The position numbers and the translations under genes are program-made. Shown here piece by piece: positions 44,791-54,573 of a DNA stretch of 64,000 nucleotides (positions are counted from its first letter, which is position 1; every line of letters begins with the position of its first letter). The notes beneath the pieces are model-generated. The model was given only the letters and a program-made list of their open reading frames with translations. It was not told the origin of the DNA and ran no database searches. Where the stretch lies: the NCBI GenBank assembly GCA_002400495.2, contig NVQL02000052.1, forward strand, positions 1 to 64,000. Direction: 5' to 3'. This DNA is from Alphaproteobacteria bacterium (GTDB taxonomy: Bacteria; Pseudomonadota; Alphaproteobacteria; Rhizobiales; OSC116).

Positions 44791-45729
44791 ATGACCAAAT
44801 TACCGCAAATTAAAACCGTAACTATAGTCGGCGCAGGCTTGATTGGTGCCAGTTGGGCAGCCTATTATTTGTCCAGACAAATAAATATACGCATTTACGA
44901 CCCTGCCCCCGAAACCTATGACAAAACAAAAGCTCTGATACAAGTGATGTTAACCGATATTGAAGCGGTTAACGACAAACATGCGGCAAAGGCAGCAAAT
45001 TTATCATTCCATGATGATTTAAAACAGGCCTTAACTGGCACTGATTATGTGCAAGAAAATGCGCCAGAAAGACTCCCGCTTAAACAAAAATTACTGGCCG
45101 AAATAGATGCGTTGCTGCCGCCAGATATTTTAATCGGCTCAAGCACATCATCTTTGTTATGCTCCGATTTGCAAGAAAAATGCATCCACCAACATCGCAT
45201 ATTGGTCACTCATCCGTTTAACCCTCCACATTTAATACCGCTTGTCGAGCTGGTTGCAGGCAAAAACACAGCCAGCGCTTCAATTGATATCGCTTATGAT
45301 TTTTATCAAAATATTGGCAAAAAACCCATCCGCGTTAGCAAAGAAGCCATCGGCCATGTTGCCAACCGCCTCACCGCTGCATTGTGGCAAGAAGCGGTGA
45401 ATATAGTGGCCGAAGGCATTGCGTCGGTTGAAGATGTCGATCGAGCCATTGCCAATGGCCCAGGCCTGCGTTGGGCCATTCATGGGCCACATATGCTCTA
45501 TCATTTGGGTGGTGGCGAAGGCGGAATTGAAGCCTATTTAAACCATCTCGGCCCTGCGCAAGAAGCCCGTTGGAAAGATTTGGGACATCCGGTATTGGAT
45601 GCACCAACACGCCAAAAATTAATTGATGGCGTGTTGGAGGAAGCCAATGGCCAGTCATTGCCTGATTTAAAACAAGATCGCGATAAAAAATTGGTGGCTT
45701 TACTAAAAGCTCTTGAAGAAACGAAATAA
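44791..45729 (+). CDS. 3-hydroxyacyl-CoA-type dehydrogenase, L-carnitine dehydrogenase-like
   Basis: A 312-residue NAD-dependent enzyme. The Rossmann motif VGAGLIGASWAAYYLS is at about 10-25, and the catalytic histidine lies in LVTHPFNPPHLIPLVELVAG. The C-terminal domain reads ANGPGLRWAIHGPHMLYHLG, a form I associate with carnitine dehydrogenase rather than fatty-acid oxidation proteins. Followed, with TAATG overlap, by a BKACE gene: carnitine to 3-dehydrocarnitine to glycine betaine is the known two-step use of this pair. Specificity is inferred from context. Confidence 0.83.
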   Translation: MTKLPQIKTVTIVGAGLIGASWAAYYLSRQINIRIYDPAPETYDKTKALIQVMLTDIEAVNDKHAAKAANLSFHDDLKQALTGTDYVQENAPERLPLKQKLLAEIDALLPPDILIGSSTSSLLCSDLQEKCIHQHRILVTHPFNPPHLIPLVELVAGKNTASASIDIAYDFYQNIGKKPIRVSKEAIGHVANRLTAALWQEAVNIVAEGIASVEDVDRAIANGPGLRWAIHGPHMLYHLGGGEGGIEAYLNHLGPAQEARWKDLGHPVLDAPTRQKLIDGVLEEANGQSLPDLKQDRDKKLVALLKALEETK

Positions 45730-46496
45730 TGCAACCACTGCCTCATATAATGTTAGCACCAAACGGGGCTAGACATACAAAGTTAGATCACCCTAATTTG
45801 CCAATTTCAATCGAAGAAATTGCCCAAACTGCCAAGGCTGGGTTTTTAGCAGGCGTCGATGGCATACATGCTCATATACGAGATAAAAATGGAAAGCATA
45901 GCTTAGACTCTGGTATTTATAGGGAATTACTAAATCATATAAAACACGTCGTCCCTGAGATAGAGGTGCAGATTACCACTGAAGCCGTTGGAATTTACCG
46001 AGCCGAACAACAAATCCAATTGATTGAGGATATCAAACCCAAATTGGTGTCTGTCGCACTGCGAGAAATCACCAATGGCGATGTTCCTAAGAAATAATAT
46101 TCCAAATTCTATCACAGCTGCTCAAATGACGACATTGCCGTGCAACATATTTTATATGACAAAACGGATTTATTAAACCTCATCAGTTTGCGAGATCAAA
46201 ATATTTTACCGCATGGTCAACTCGATCTATTGTTTGTTTTGGGTAGATATGGCGAGATGCACGGCAGCAATCCGCATGATTTTCAGGTGTTTATAAACGT
46301 CCTCAGCACACATAATGTCCAAGCGGATTGGATGGTCTGCGCGTTTGGGGTCAATGAAATTGATTGTTTGCTCGCAGCGCATAAATTAGGCGGAAAAATG
46401 CGAATTGGTTTTGAAAATAGCCTATGGAACCAAGATGGTAGCCTCGCTACAAGTAACGAGCAGCGAGTCACAGATTTACTCAAAGAAATTAAATAA
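45729..46496 (+). pseudogene. beta-keto acid cleavage enzyme (BKACE/DUF849), one in-frame stop
   Basis: The two halves lie in the same frame and are separated only by TAA at 46095-46097. The first half has MLAPNGARHTKLDHPNLP, HAHIRD (the HxH metal site) and QITTEAVG. The second resumes IAVQHILYDKTDLLNLISL and ends with KMRIGFENSLWNQDGSL, including the metal-ligand glutamate. The region between them still reads as sensible sequence, so a single nonsense change is the only visible lesion. Full length would be about 255 residues. It is either a recent pseudogene, a sequencing error or a read-through case. Confidence 0.85.
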
Positions 46497-46508
46497 TTCT
46501 GAGCACAT

Positions 46509-47894
46509 TCACAGACGATGCAAATAGGTTGAATACTCAATGTCTGGTATCATGGCACATAATTGGTTCATTTCATCATGCCGACAGGCTAGATAAATAT
46601 CATAATAATTCACACCAAGAGCTTGCTTTGCCACTTCGGATTTTTTAAAATTCCGCAACGCAGCGCCCCACTCGTTAGTTAAGTTATCATCGCCTAACAT
46701 CCCGCCATCGACAACGGCTGGAGGTGGTTGCATATTAGATTCTAGGCCGTTCAATATTCCTGCCAAAATTGCGGTTAACAGTAAATATGGGTTTGCGTCA
46801 GCACCACTCACGCGGTGTTCCAGCCGCGCATTTTTGCCTCTAAACTCAGGAATGCGAATGGCCACCCCTCGGTGATCATAGCCCCAAGAAAGGTTGGTTG
46901 GGGCATGAGAATCAACCAAGAATCGGCGATAAGAATTTGCATGAGGCGCGAATATTGCCTGAAAATCAGGCATGCTATCCAACACTCCTGCAATTGCATT
47001 TAACAGCGCCTCATTGGCGACGTCATCGGCTTGGCTTGCCGCAAAAATATTATTTCCAGCTTTATCTAAAACGCTGATATGAACATGCAAACCATTGCCT
47101 GGTTGTCCTGCAAGTGGTTTGGCCATAAAGGTGGCACGCATACCGTGTTTTTTTGCGCAATGGCGCACTAAATGTTTAAATAACATCGCGTGATCAGCCG
47201 CTTGTAATACATTGTCACTGTGCAACATATTCATCTCAAATTGCCCACGGCCATATTCGGCAATGATGGTATCAATGGGTATATTTTGCTGGCGACAACC
47301 TGCTAACACATCATCTAAGAAGCCCTGCTGGTCAACCAATGCATCAATTTCGTTAACCCGCTGCACTTTACCGCTAGAAATCGGCATTGGCGGGCCATCA
47401 GCGGGCGTTTGATCTGACATTAAATAAAATTCAAGCTCGAGCGCCAATACAGGTTTCAGGCCTTTTTCGCTAAATTTAGACAATATATTTGTCAAAATAT
47501 CTCGTGGGTCAACGGGGCTTTCAAAGCCTGTTTTTAACGGCAATAATTGGGTGAGTATCTGCCCGTGCGTTTGGCTATTCGGCGCGGGGGCAAGGCTGCC
47601 TAATATCGGCCAAAACACGCCGTCTGGATCACCATTTTTAAGTGCCAAACCTGTGGTTTCAACATCTTTGCCCCAAACACTCAAACCATGGGTCGAAAAA
47701 GGCATTTTCATACTACCTGCAGATATTTTTTCAAGCGCCGAAACATGAATGGCCTTGCCGCGCATGATGCAATTCATATCTGGAAACATAATATGAATCT
47801 GCTCAATCTTTGGGTATTGTTTGATAAAATCAGCAACTTCTACTTTAAATTTTTGAGCCATTTCTGCGGTAAAACCGTTTGAGTTTTCTGTCAT
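46509..47894 (-). CDS. glutamine synthetase-family gamma-glutamylamide ligase (PuuA-like)
   Basis: A 461-residue GS-fold ligase. The metal-binding ELEFYLM, the NGLHVHIS stretch and the adenylate/glutamate-binding PHANSYRRF and LSWGYDHRGVAIRIP are present. The N-terminal domain lacks the GlnA-type D50 loop and resembles PuuA, the glutamate-putrescine ligase. Near a polyamine-type importer it could glutamylate an amine substrate. Its ATG overlaps the stop of a 2Fe-2S protein remnant by ATGA, so it was once the downstream gene of an oxygenase-reductase operon. Confidence 0.9.
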   Translation of the reverse strand: MTENSNGFTAEMAQKFKVEVADFIKQYPKIEQIHIMFPDMNCIMRGKAIHVSALEKISAGSMKMPFSTHGLSVWGKDVETTGLALKNGDPDGVFWPILGSLAPAPNSQTHGQILTQLLPLKTGFESPVDPRDILTNILSKFSEKGLKPVLALELEFYLMSDQTPADGPPMPISSGKVQRVNEIDALVDQQGFLDDVLAGCRQQNIPIDTIIAEYGRGQFEMNMLHSDNVLQAADHAMLFKHLVRHCAKKHGMRATFMAKPLAGQPGNGLHVHISVLDKAGNNIFAASQADDVANEALLNAIAGVLDSMPDFQAIFAPHANSYRRFLVDSHAPTNLSWGYDHRGVAIRIPEFRGKNARLEHRVSGADANPYLLLTAILAGILNGLESNMQPPPAVVDGGMLGDDNLTNEWGAALRNFKKSEVAKQALGVNYYDIYLACRHDEMNQLCAMIPDIEYSTYLHRL

Positions 47895-48118
47895 AATGTG
47901 TCCACTTCAATATTAGATGTCGGGAATGTACTGCACGCCAATATATATTTTCGTTCAATATCTTGCTGGCTTAACCCCAAAATGTTGGATGAAAATACCT
48001 CGCCTTTGGTTAACTTGCAACGACAAGTTACACAAATACCCGCGGGGCAAGAATTGGCGATTTCAATGCCCTATTTTTGCGCGATATTGCGCCCGTGTTT
48101 TGAGCTGATAAATGGACA
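47891..48118 (-). pseudogene. C-terminal 2Fe-2S ferredoxin domain of an oxygenase reductase, remnant
   Basis: On the minus strand the frame reads NIAQK-stop-GIEIANSC, then PAGICVTCRCKLTKGEVFSS and ends RKYILACSTFPTSNIEVDTL. This is the plant-type 2Fe-2S site C-x4-C-x2-C...C, as found at the C-terminus of vanillate demethylase / carnitine monooxygenase reductases. A TAG (48071-48073) interrupts it just before the cluster loop, and the FMN/NAD domains are missing upstream. The terminal TGA overlaps the ATG of the GS-like gene. Confidence 0.75.
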
Positions 48119-48268
48119 GGCTAGAAACAAATATAAGCATTTTGAACCTTTTTGAAAAATTCTATTTTTACAATATATATCATAAAAAATAATATGATCA
48201 TATTAATACAGCGATTGAACGGACTGAGCCGTTTTATCGCCATCTTCGGCCAAATTTGGCTTAGTTAT

Positions 48269-49171
48269 TCAGGTTACTTGAGAGCTTTTAGTTTCCGCAA
48301 GCAGCCATTGTTTGAAATTCTCAAAACCGTCTATTTCGGCGCTGCGTTGCGGGTATACTAAGCAATATGGTTCATCTGTCAGCAATCTACGCTGGGATGC
48401 GACGATTAGTTGGCCCGTTTTGAGTGCGTCTTGCACCAATATTTCTGGCACTAAGCCTATGCCTAAACCCGCGATGGCGGCATTGATTACCATATCGAAA
48501 TGTTCAAACCTTGCGCCGCGCAATATGGTGCGAGTGTCTAGGCCTGCATGTTCGAACCAGTCGAGCCATAATGTCGGGCGCGTCGCCTGCTGCAGGAGCG
48601 GTAATTTGGCTAAATCAGCATCTTCTAGCATTTTGCCATTGGGTAAAAATTCGGGTTTTGCCACTATAATTAGATATTCATCGATTAGTTCCAATGACTC
48701 CACCGCGGTTGATGGGTGTTTTCCGCGTTGAATGGCGGCATCAAAAGCCTCATTTTCAAAATCTACATCGGTTAATTTGGCGGAAATGTCAAAAGTCATA
48801 TTGGGCATAATTTGTTGGAAATTTTGCAATTTTGGAATGAACCAAACGCTTGCGAATGTTGGTAAAGATGCCAGCCTTAACAATTCGCTATGGCCACCAA
48901 ACGCCATAACTGTCATTGCCGCTTGGTCTAAATTTGCCAATAGGTTAGCTGCATCTCGTTGCAATACACGCCCTGCATCTGACAAGATTAAACGTTGGCG
49001 CACACGGTGAAAAAGCTGCACGCCTAGCCGCTCTTCTAATGAATGAATGGAGCGACTGATGGCACTTTGGGTTAAATTTAAAGCTTTGGCCGCGCGAGTG
49101 GTTGCGCCGAGTTGGGAGCAAGATAAAAAAGCTTGCAATTCACTAATTGTTGGTAAATATGTATCACGCAT
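48269..49171 (-). CDS. LysR-family regulator
   Basis: A 300-residue LysR protein from ATG 49171, with AAGGTG seven nt upstream; a GTG six nt earlier is possible. The N-terminal HTH contains ATTRAAKALNLTQSAISRSI and the effector domain follows from about 90. It is divergent from glutaryl-CoA dehydrogenase, the usual place of the glutarate regulator (GcdR-type), so it probably activates 49336-51720. Resembles the GcvA/AmpR subgroup in its C-terminal half. Confidence 0.9.
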   Translation of the reverse strand: MRDTYLPTISELQAFLSCSQLGATTRAAKALNLTQSAISRSIHSLEERLGVQLFHRVRQRLILSDAGRVLQRDAANLLANLDQAAMTVMAFGGHSELLRLASLPTFASVWFIPKLQNFQQIMPNMTFDISAKLTDVDFENEAFDAAIQRGKHPSTAVESLELIDEYLIIVAKPEFLPNGKMLEDADLAKLPLLQQATRPTLWLDWFEHAGLDTRTILRGARFEHFDMVINAAIAGLGIGLVPEILVQDALKTGQLIVASQRRLLTDEPYCLVYPQRSAEIDGFENFKQWLLAETKSSQVT

Positions 49172-49217
49172 TTTCACCCACCTTATGAGTTAAATTCATT
49201 ATCTTATGCTATTTATT

Positions 49218-49248
49218 TGTTAGCCTTACATCAAAATTTAAGCTAACA
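49218..49248. promoter_or_regulatory. candidate LysR binding site
   Basis: TGTTAGC (49218-49224) and GCTAACA (49242-49248) form a 7-bp inverted repeat with a 17-nt spacer in the divergent gap between the LysR gene and gcdH, where such regulators bind. A nearby ATTAGCC at 49248 repeats part of one arm. Confidence 0.4.
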
Positions 49249-49335
49249 TTAGCCTAATAAACAAAAAATAGCTAATTTTAATTTATACGTTAAATTTCAT
49301 TAGTCGAATTTAATATAACCTAGCCGGAAACCTAT

Positions 49336-50580
49336 ATGCCTAAAAACAATCAATCGAACGCAACCGATAAACCGATGTTAAGAGCTAAGGACAGCCCGAA
49401 TTTAAGCGGTTTTCAATGGGATGATGCGCTGCGGTTTAACAGCCAATTGAGCGAAGAAGAAACGATGATTCAAGCCAGTGCTGCGGCTTTTGCCGCTGAG
49501 CATTTGGCGCCGATTATTGAAGATGCTTATATGTCTGAAACCGTTAATGCTGAGATATTTAAAAAAATGGGCGACGTTGGTTTGCTTGGTGTTACCTTGC
49601 CTGAGCAATATGGTGGCATTGACAGCACATATGTATCTTATGGTTTGGTGGCGCGGGAGATTGAGCGCATTGACAGTGGTTATCGCTCGATGATGAGTGT
49701 GCAATCGTCGTTGGTTATGTATCCGATTTATGCTTATGGCAGTGAAGCCCAGCGCCAAAAATATTTGCCTAAACTGGCTGCTGGTGAATGGATTGGCTGT
49801 TTTGGATTGACCGAACCTGACGCGGGATCTGACCCCAATAGCATGGTGACACGGGCTAAAAAAGTTGATGGCGGCTATGTAATAAATGGGGCGAAAACTT
49901 GGATTTCTAACAGCCCGATTGCTGATGTGTTTGTGGTTTGGGCTAAATCTGACGCGCATGATGGTGCGATACGTGGGTTTATTCTGGATAAGGGCATGGA
50001 CGGTTTATCGGCGCCTAAAATTGGCGGGAAATTGTCGCTTCGGGCATCTGTAACAGGCGAAATTGTTATGCAGGATGTTGAAATTTCTGATGATGCTTTG
50101 TTGCCGCATGTATCTGGTCTTAAAGGGCCATTTGGTTGTTTGAACCGCGCTCGTTATGGCATTGCGTGGGGCGTTATGGGCGCGGCTGAAGATTGTTGGC
50201 ACCGTGCTAGACAATATGGTTTAGACCGTAAGCAATTTAACAAGCCATTGGCGGGTATGCAGCTTTACCAGAAAAAATTGGCTGATATGCAAACTGAAAT
50301 TAGCCTTGGATTGCAAGCTTGTTTGCAGGTTGGGCGGTTGATGGATGGTGCGAATGCCGCGCCTGAAATGATCTCGCTGATTAAGCGTAATAATTGCGGC
50401 AAGGCACTCGAAATTGCGCGCAACGCCCGTGATATGCATGGCGGCAATGGCATTCAAATCGAATATCATGTGATGCGTCATGCGCAGAATTTGGAAACCG
50501 TCAACACCTATGAAGGTACGCATGATGTGCATGCGTTGATTCTTGGCCGCGCTCAAACTGGTATTCAAGCTTTTTACTAG
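49336..50580 (+). CDS. gcdH: glutaryl-CoA dehydrogenase
   Basis: A 414-residue acyl-CoA dehydrogenase. The substrate/FAD motifs [36 protein letters not shown] and [20 protein letters not shown] are GcdH-like, and the catalytic glutamate is in [12 protein letters not shown] (E393). It oxidises and decarboxylates glutaryl-CoA to crotonyl-CoA in lysine, tryptophan and glutarate degradation. The CoA-transferase gene follows after 24 nt and completes the glutarate module. Confidence 0.95.
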   Translation: MPKNNQSNATDKPMLRAKDSPNLSGFQWDDALRFNSQLSEEETMIQASAAAFAAEHLAPIIEDAYMSETVNAEIFKKMGDVGLLGVTLPEQYGGIDSTYVSYGLVAREIERIDSGYRSMMSVQSSLVMYPIYAYGSEAQRQKYLPKLAAGEWIGCFGLTEPDAGSDPNSMVTRAKKVDGGYVINGAKTWISNSPIADVFVVWAKSDAHDGAIRGFILDKGMDGLSAPKIGGKLSLRASVTGEIVMQDVEISDDALLPHVSGLKGPFGCLNRARYGIAWGVMGAAEDCWHRARQYGLDRKQFNKPLAGMQLYQKKLADMQTEISLGLQACLQVGRLMDGANAAPEMISLIKRNNCGKALEIARNARDMHGGNGIQIEYHVMRHAQNLETVNTYEGTHDVHALILGRAQTGIQAFY

Positions 50581-50604
50581 GCAGGCGTTTTATTAGGAGC
50601 GATT

Positions 50605-51720
50605 ATGCATCCATTAGATGGCATTAAAGTGGTTGAATTGGCACGTATTTTGGCGGGGCCTTGGGTTGGGCAATCGCTGGCCGATTTAGGCGCAGAAGTG
50701 ATTAAAATCGAAAGCCTCGAGGGTGATGACACCCGCAAATGGGGACCACCTTTTATCGAACGTGATGGCGATGTTTCGGCGGCGTATTTTTATGCTTGCA
50801 ACCGCGGTAAAACCTCGATCAGCATTGATTTTAAAACACCAGCAGGGCAGCAAAAGATTCGTGATTTGATTAAAGACGCCGATATATTGGTTGAGAATTT
50901 TAAAGTTGGTGGGTTGGAAAAGTATGGTTTGGATTATGCCAGCCTCGCGGCCATAAACCCCAAATTGATTTATTGCTCTATTACCGGGTTTGGCCAAACA
51001 GGGCCAGATGCAAAATTAGCTGGCTATGATTATCTGATTCAAGGCATGTCTGGACTTATGTCGGTCACTGGAGAGCCAGACGGGCAGCCGCAAAAAGTGG
51101 GAGTGGCGATTACTGATATTGTCACTGGTTTATACAGCACCATTGGCATTATGGCGGCTTTGGAGCAGCGCCACCGCACGGGGCTTGGGCAACATATCGA
51201 TATGTCGCTGCTGGATTGCGCGACGGCTATGTTGGCTAACCAGAATATGAATTATCTGGCTACGGGTGAAAGCCCAAACCGAAAAGGTAATGAACACCCC
51301 AATATTGCGCCTTATCAGGTGTTTGAAACGCTTGATAGTCATGTGATCTTGGCGGTTGGCAATGATGGGCAATTTGAGCGCTGTTGCGCTGTGCTTGGTT
51401 TGGCTGAAGTGAGCGCCCATGAGCGGTTTAAAACCAATCAATTGCGAGTGAAAAACCGTGATTTACTGACTGAAATACTGTCCAAATCTATTGCGAAATG
51501 GACTAATGATGACTTATTGAGTGGTTTAGAGGCGGCCAATGTGCCTGTTGGGCCGATACGCGATATTGGGCGAAATTTTAACAGCCCACAAACCATTGCC
51601 CGCGAGATGCAAATATCGCCTGAGGGCGTGCAAGGTGTGCGCAGTCCGTGGAAATTTTCTGATGCTGAATTGTCGCTGAACCGAACGGCACCTGTTTTGA
51701 ACAAAACTGATCAAGTTTAG
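50605..51720 (+). CDS. CaiB/BaiF CoA-transferase, probably glutarate CoA-transferase
   Basis: A 371-residue class III CoA-transferase. It begins HPLDGIKVVELARILAGPWV and the expected catalytic aspartate is D171 in GVAITDIVTGLY. TAGG AGCG provides the ribosome site. Pairing with gcdH suggests it activates free glutarate from succinyl-CoA, as the SUGCT-type enzymes do. Confidence 0.9.
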   Translation: MHPLDGIKVVELARILAGPWVGQSLADLGAEVIKIESLEGDDTRKWGPPFIERDGDVSAAYFYACNRGKTSISIDFKTPAGQQKIRDLIKDADILVENFKVGGLEKYGLDYASLAAINPKLIYCSITGFGQTGPDAKLAGYDYLIQGMSGLMSVTGEPDGQPQKVGVAITDIVTGLYSTIGIMAALEQRHRTGLGQHIDMSLLDCATAMLANQNMNYLATGESPNRKGNEHPNIAPYQVFETLDSHVILAVGNDGQFERCCAVLGLAEVSAHERFKTNQLRVKNRDLLTEILSKSIAKWTNDDLLSGLEAANVPVGPIRDIGRNFNSPQTIAREMQISPEGVQGVRSPWKFSDAELSLNRTAPVLNKTDQV

Positions 51721-51752
51721 TTGTGGATTGTTGGCAAGCTGGTTGAATGATT

Positions 51753-52121
51753 TCAGGTGTCGGTTTTTGAGATTTGTTGCTTTGCCCATTTTTTTGCTGT
51801 GCTGCCGAGGGGGACTAATAATGTGTAAATTTCTTGCCCCATATTTGTGACTATATAGCCGCCCTCTCCTCTATCGACCAAGCCTGCGGCGCGTAATTCT
51901 TTAAGCCGTTGGTTGAGTACGGCGGGTGATATTGTCTCGCAGCTATCTTGCAATTTTCTGAAAGTTGCGGGTTCGATTTCATTCAAAGTCCACAATACAC
52001 CCATCGCCCAACGCCTGCCGAGCAGGTCAAACAATGCCATAATTGGCGCGCCAGACTTTGAACCGCGCACTGGTTTGCCAGGGATTGGAATGTTGACTTT
52101 GTTTTTTGCCATATTTTTCAC
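51753..52121 (-). CDS. HxlR-family regulator
   Basis: A 122-residue winged-helix protein. A GTG start at 52121, behind AAAGGAAT, fits better than the ATG nine nt later. HxlR marks are LLGRRWAMGVLWTLNEIEPA, RKLQDSCETISPAVLNQRLK and VDRGEGGYIVTNMGQ. Convergent with the CoA-transferase gene and downstream of mmsA on the same strand. Its target is unclear. Confidence 0.88.
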   Translation of the reverse strand: MKNMAKNKVNIPIPGKPVRGSKSGAPIMALFDLLGRRWAMGVLWTLNEIEPATFRKLQDSCETISPAVLNQRLKELRAAGLVDRGEGGYIVTNMGQEIYTLLVPLGSTAKKWAKQQISKTDT

Positions 52122-52265
52122 AGCTATTCCTTTTATCGCGCTATTAAAACGATAGCTTTTTTAATATAGCTCAATTGCTACCAATTAAAAGTTAAATAAA
52201 ATGAACGCCTAGCAAATTAATGGGTTCTAGCCATGCAAATGTTGGTGCATGGCCGAATTTTTTGA

Positions 52266-53762
52266 TTAGCTTAATGTGGGAATGGTGAATTCTGCGCTCT
52301 CGCCGCCTCTCCAACGGCTGGTGACAGTTTTCACTTTGGTGTAAAAGCGAATGCCTTCCATGCCGTGTTGGTTATGCTCATTAAATGCAGAGTTTTTCCA
52401 ACCTCCAAACGAATGAAACGCCATCGGCACAGGAATGGGGACGTTAATGCCAACCATGCCGACCTCGACATTGTCGGAAAATTGCCGTGCGGCTGCACCA
52501 TTTTCGGTAAATATAGACGTGCCGTTGCCGAATTCGTGTTCTGACGGCAAGCGCATGGCTTCCTCGAGCGTGTCGACGCGGATAATTTGTAATGTGGGGC
52601 CGAAAATTTCTTCTTTATAGGATTGCATTTCTGCGGTGACGTTATCGATTAGGGTTGGGCCTAGAAAATAGCCATTGGCATATTTATCGTCATCTAGCTT
52701 GAAGCCGCGGCCATCTATGAGCAATGTCGCGCCTTCTTTTTCGGCCATATCGATATATGAGATTACCTTTTCTAGGTGCTGCTTGGTGACCAAGGGGCCG
52801 TAGTCGGCTTTTTCATCCATCGAATGATTGATGGTTAGGTTTTTGATTTTTAGGGTTAGTGCGGCGATCACTCTGTCGGCTGTGTCATCACCCACGCATA
52901 CTGCCACCGAAATTGCCATGCAGCGCTCGCCTGCTGAGCCGTATGCAGCGCCGAGCAATGCATTTGTGGTGTTTTCGATGTTGGCATCGGGCATGATGAT
53001 CATATGATTTTTTGCGCCGCCCATGGCTTGGCATCTTTTATTGTGGGCGTGTGAGCGGTCGTAAACATATTTTGCGATTGGGGTCGAGCCAACAAAGCTT
53101 ACGGCTTTGATGTCGTCATGTTCCGTGAGGCGATCGACCGCCACTTTATCGCCATTCACAACATTCAGCACGCCTTTGGGAAAGCCTGCTTCTATCATAT
53201 ATTCGGCAATTTTTAATGGAGCAGCTGGGTCGCGTTCGGATGGTTTCCAAACCACGCAATTGCCGCAAACTGTCGAAATGGCGACCATCCACATGGGCAC
53301 CATAACGGGGAAGTTAAACGGCGTGATGGCCGCGGTGACTCCCAATGGTTTGCGCATTGAATACATATCCATGGCGGTTGAGACATTGTCGCTAAATTCA
53401 CCTTTTAGTAAATGGGGTGCGGCGCAGGCAAATTCTACGGCTTCGATGCCGCGTATGACTTCGCCTTCGGCATCCAATATGGTTTTGCCATGTTGCTCGG
53501 AAATTAGAGTGGCTAGCTCACGTTTGCGCTCGTTTAATATTGCTAGGAATTTATTCATTAGCCTTGCGCGTGCCAATGGGGATGTGTGTCGCCATGTTTG
53601 AAACGCGGCTTCGGCGCTTGCCACTGCGGCATCGACATCGGCAATTGAGGCTAACGCCACTTGGCCAGATTCCACGCCTAAGCTTGGGTTGAAAACTGCT
53701 TGGCTGTTGCCAGATGTGCTGTCGACATAAGCGCCGTCGATAAAATGTTCGAATTTTTGCAT
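52266..53762 (-). CDS. mmsA: methylmalonate-semialdehyde dehydrogenase (CoA-acylating)
   Basis: A 498-residue aldehyde dehydrogenase. It has ITPFNFPVMVPMWMVAISTV, VWKPSERDP, the NAD loop SFVGSTPIA, and the catalytic cysteine in SAGERCMAIS (C281). The NFPVMVPMWM stretch separates MmsA from other ALDHs. It converts (methyl)malonate semialdehyde to propionyl- or acetyl-CoA in valine, inositol or beta-alanine degradation. It follows the Nudix gene by 61 nt and may belong to the same transcript. Confidence 0.94.
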   Translation of the reverse strand: MQKFEHFIDGAYVDSTSGNSQAVFNPSLGVESGQVALASIADVDAAVASAEAAFQTWRHTSPLARARLMNKFLAILNERKRELATLISEQHGKTILDAEGEVIRGIEAVEFACAAPHLLKGEFSDNVSTAMDMYSMRKPLGVTAAITPFNFPVMVPMWMVAISTVCGNCVVWKPSERDPAAPLKIAEYMIEAGFPKGVLNVVNGDKVAVDRLTEHDDIKAVSFVGSTPIAKYVYDRSHAHNKRCQAMGGAKNHMIIMPDANIENTTNALLGAAYGSAGERCMAISVAVCVGDDTADRVIAALTLKIKNLTINHSMDEKADYGPLVTKQHLEKVISYIDMAEKEGATLLIDGRGFKLDDDKYANGYFLGPTLIDNVTAEMQSYKEEIFGPTLQIIRVDTLEEAMRLPSEHEFGNGTSIFTENGAAARQFSDNVEVGMVGINVPIPVPMAFHSFGGWKNSAFNEHNQHGMEGIRFYTKVKTVTSRWRGGESAEFTIPTLS

Positions 53763-53823
53763 TTTGCATTCCTACTTATTGGCTTGATTTGGTGTTTAAT
53801 TTGTTATTTTTTTGGGGATACTT

Positions 53824-54573
53824 TTAGATTAATTCTTCGACATTGCCGTAACCAAATTTTGGGTCAAGGACTAAATATCTGTCATCGCCTCTTTGCTCAA
53901 CTTTGGGTTCTACCTTATGGATTTTGCGGGTTCTGGCTTGGTTTACGGCTGTGTGAAGACCATTGGATTCGCCCAACATTTTTAAATTCATACGGGTGGG
54001 AAATAGTAATTTACGTTGCTTATTTGCGGCTAAATTTAGTGCGTTTTGCGGGGTTACCCATTCGGTTTTTACGGCTTCGCGGCCATCAGCAACAGGGGTT
54101 TGGCCTTTTGGTGCGGGGGCTAAATAAAAATGTGTGTCAAATCTTCTGCCTATTGTCGGCGGGGTTTGCCAGCGTGAGAATAATGTCAACGCTTGTAAAT
54201 CTAGGGTGATATTTTGGGTTTTTACATAGTCATAAAAACTTAAGTCACCTGCTTCGATGGCTTTTCTGATGTTTAATGTTTCGGCTTCGGGTGCGTTGTT
54301 TTTGACGTTTTGACCTAGCATTATCCCTGTTTCTTCGAAGGCTTCGCGAATGGCGGCGATGCGTAGACCGCGCTCTGATTTGGGGGTGGAAGCCCAACCT
54401 ATTACTAGTTCAGCCCAGTCATCGGTTTCATCGTGGGTTTCTAGTTTTCCGCCTGGGAACATCATCGCGCCTGAAAGGATGTCGTCGCCCTGATAGCGTT
54501 TTAGCATCAGCACTTCGAGCTGGTTTATTTCTTGAATGAGCAAGATAGTTGCCGATGATCGGATGTCACTCAT
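53824..54573 (-). CDS. Nudix hydrolase
   Basis: About 249 residues from ATG 54573, chosen to limit overlap with the ligase gene to 8 nt; an in-frame start at 54606 exists. The Nudix box is split in the manner of NUDT19-like proteins: FPGGKLETHDETDDW, then an insertion, then AIREAFEETGIML. Members with this layout are often CoA diphosphatases, which would fit the acyl-CoA operon (inference). Confidence 0.85.
   Translation of the reverse strand: MSDIRSSATILLIQEINQLEVLMLKRYQGDDILSGAMMFPGGKLETHDETDDWAELVIGWASTPKSERGLRIAAIREAFEETGIMLGQNVKNNAPEAETLNIRKAIEAGDLSFYDYVKTQNITLDLQALTLFSRWQTPPTIGRRFDTHFYLAPAPKGQTPVADGREAVKTEWVTPQNALNLAANKQRKLLFPTRMNLKMLGESNGLHTAVNQARTRKIHKVEPKVEQRGDDRYLVLDPKFGYGNVEELI

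Noticed and set aside
47898-48155. Plus-strand ORF of 85 codons in the gap before the LysR gene.
   Set aside because: No recognisable features; the minus strand there encodes a clear 2Fe-2S cluster motif, so this is a shadow of that remnant.
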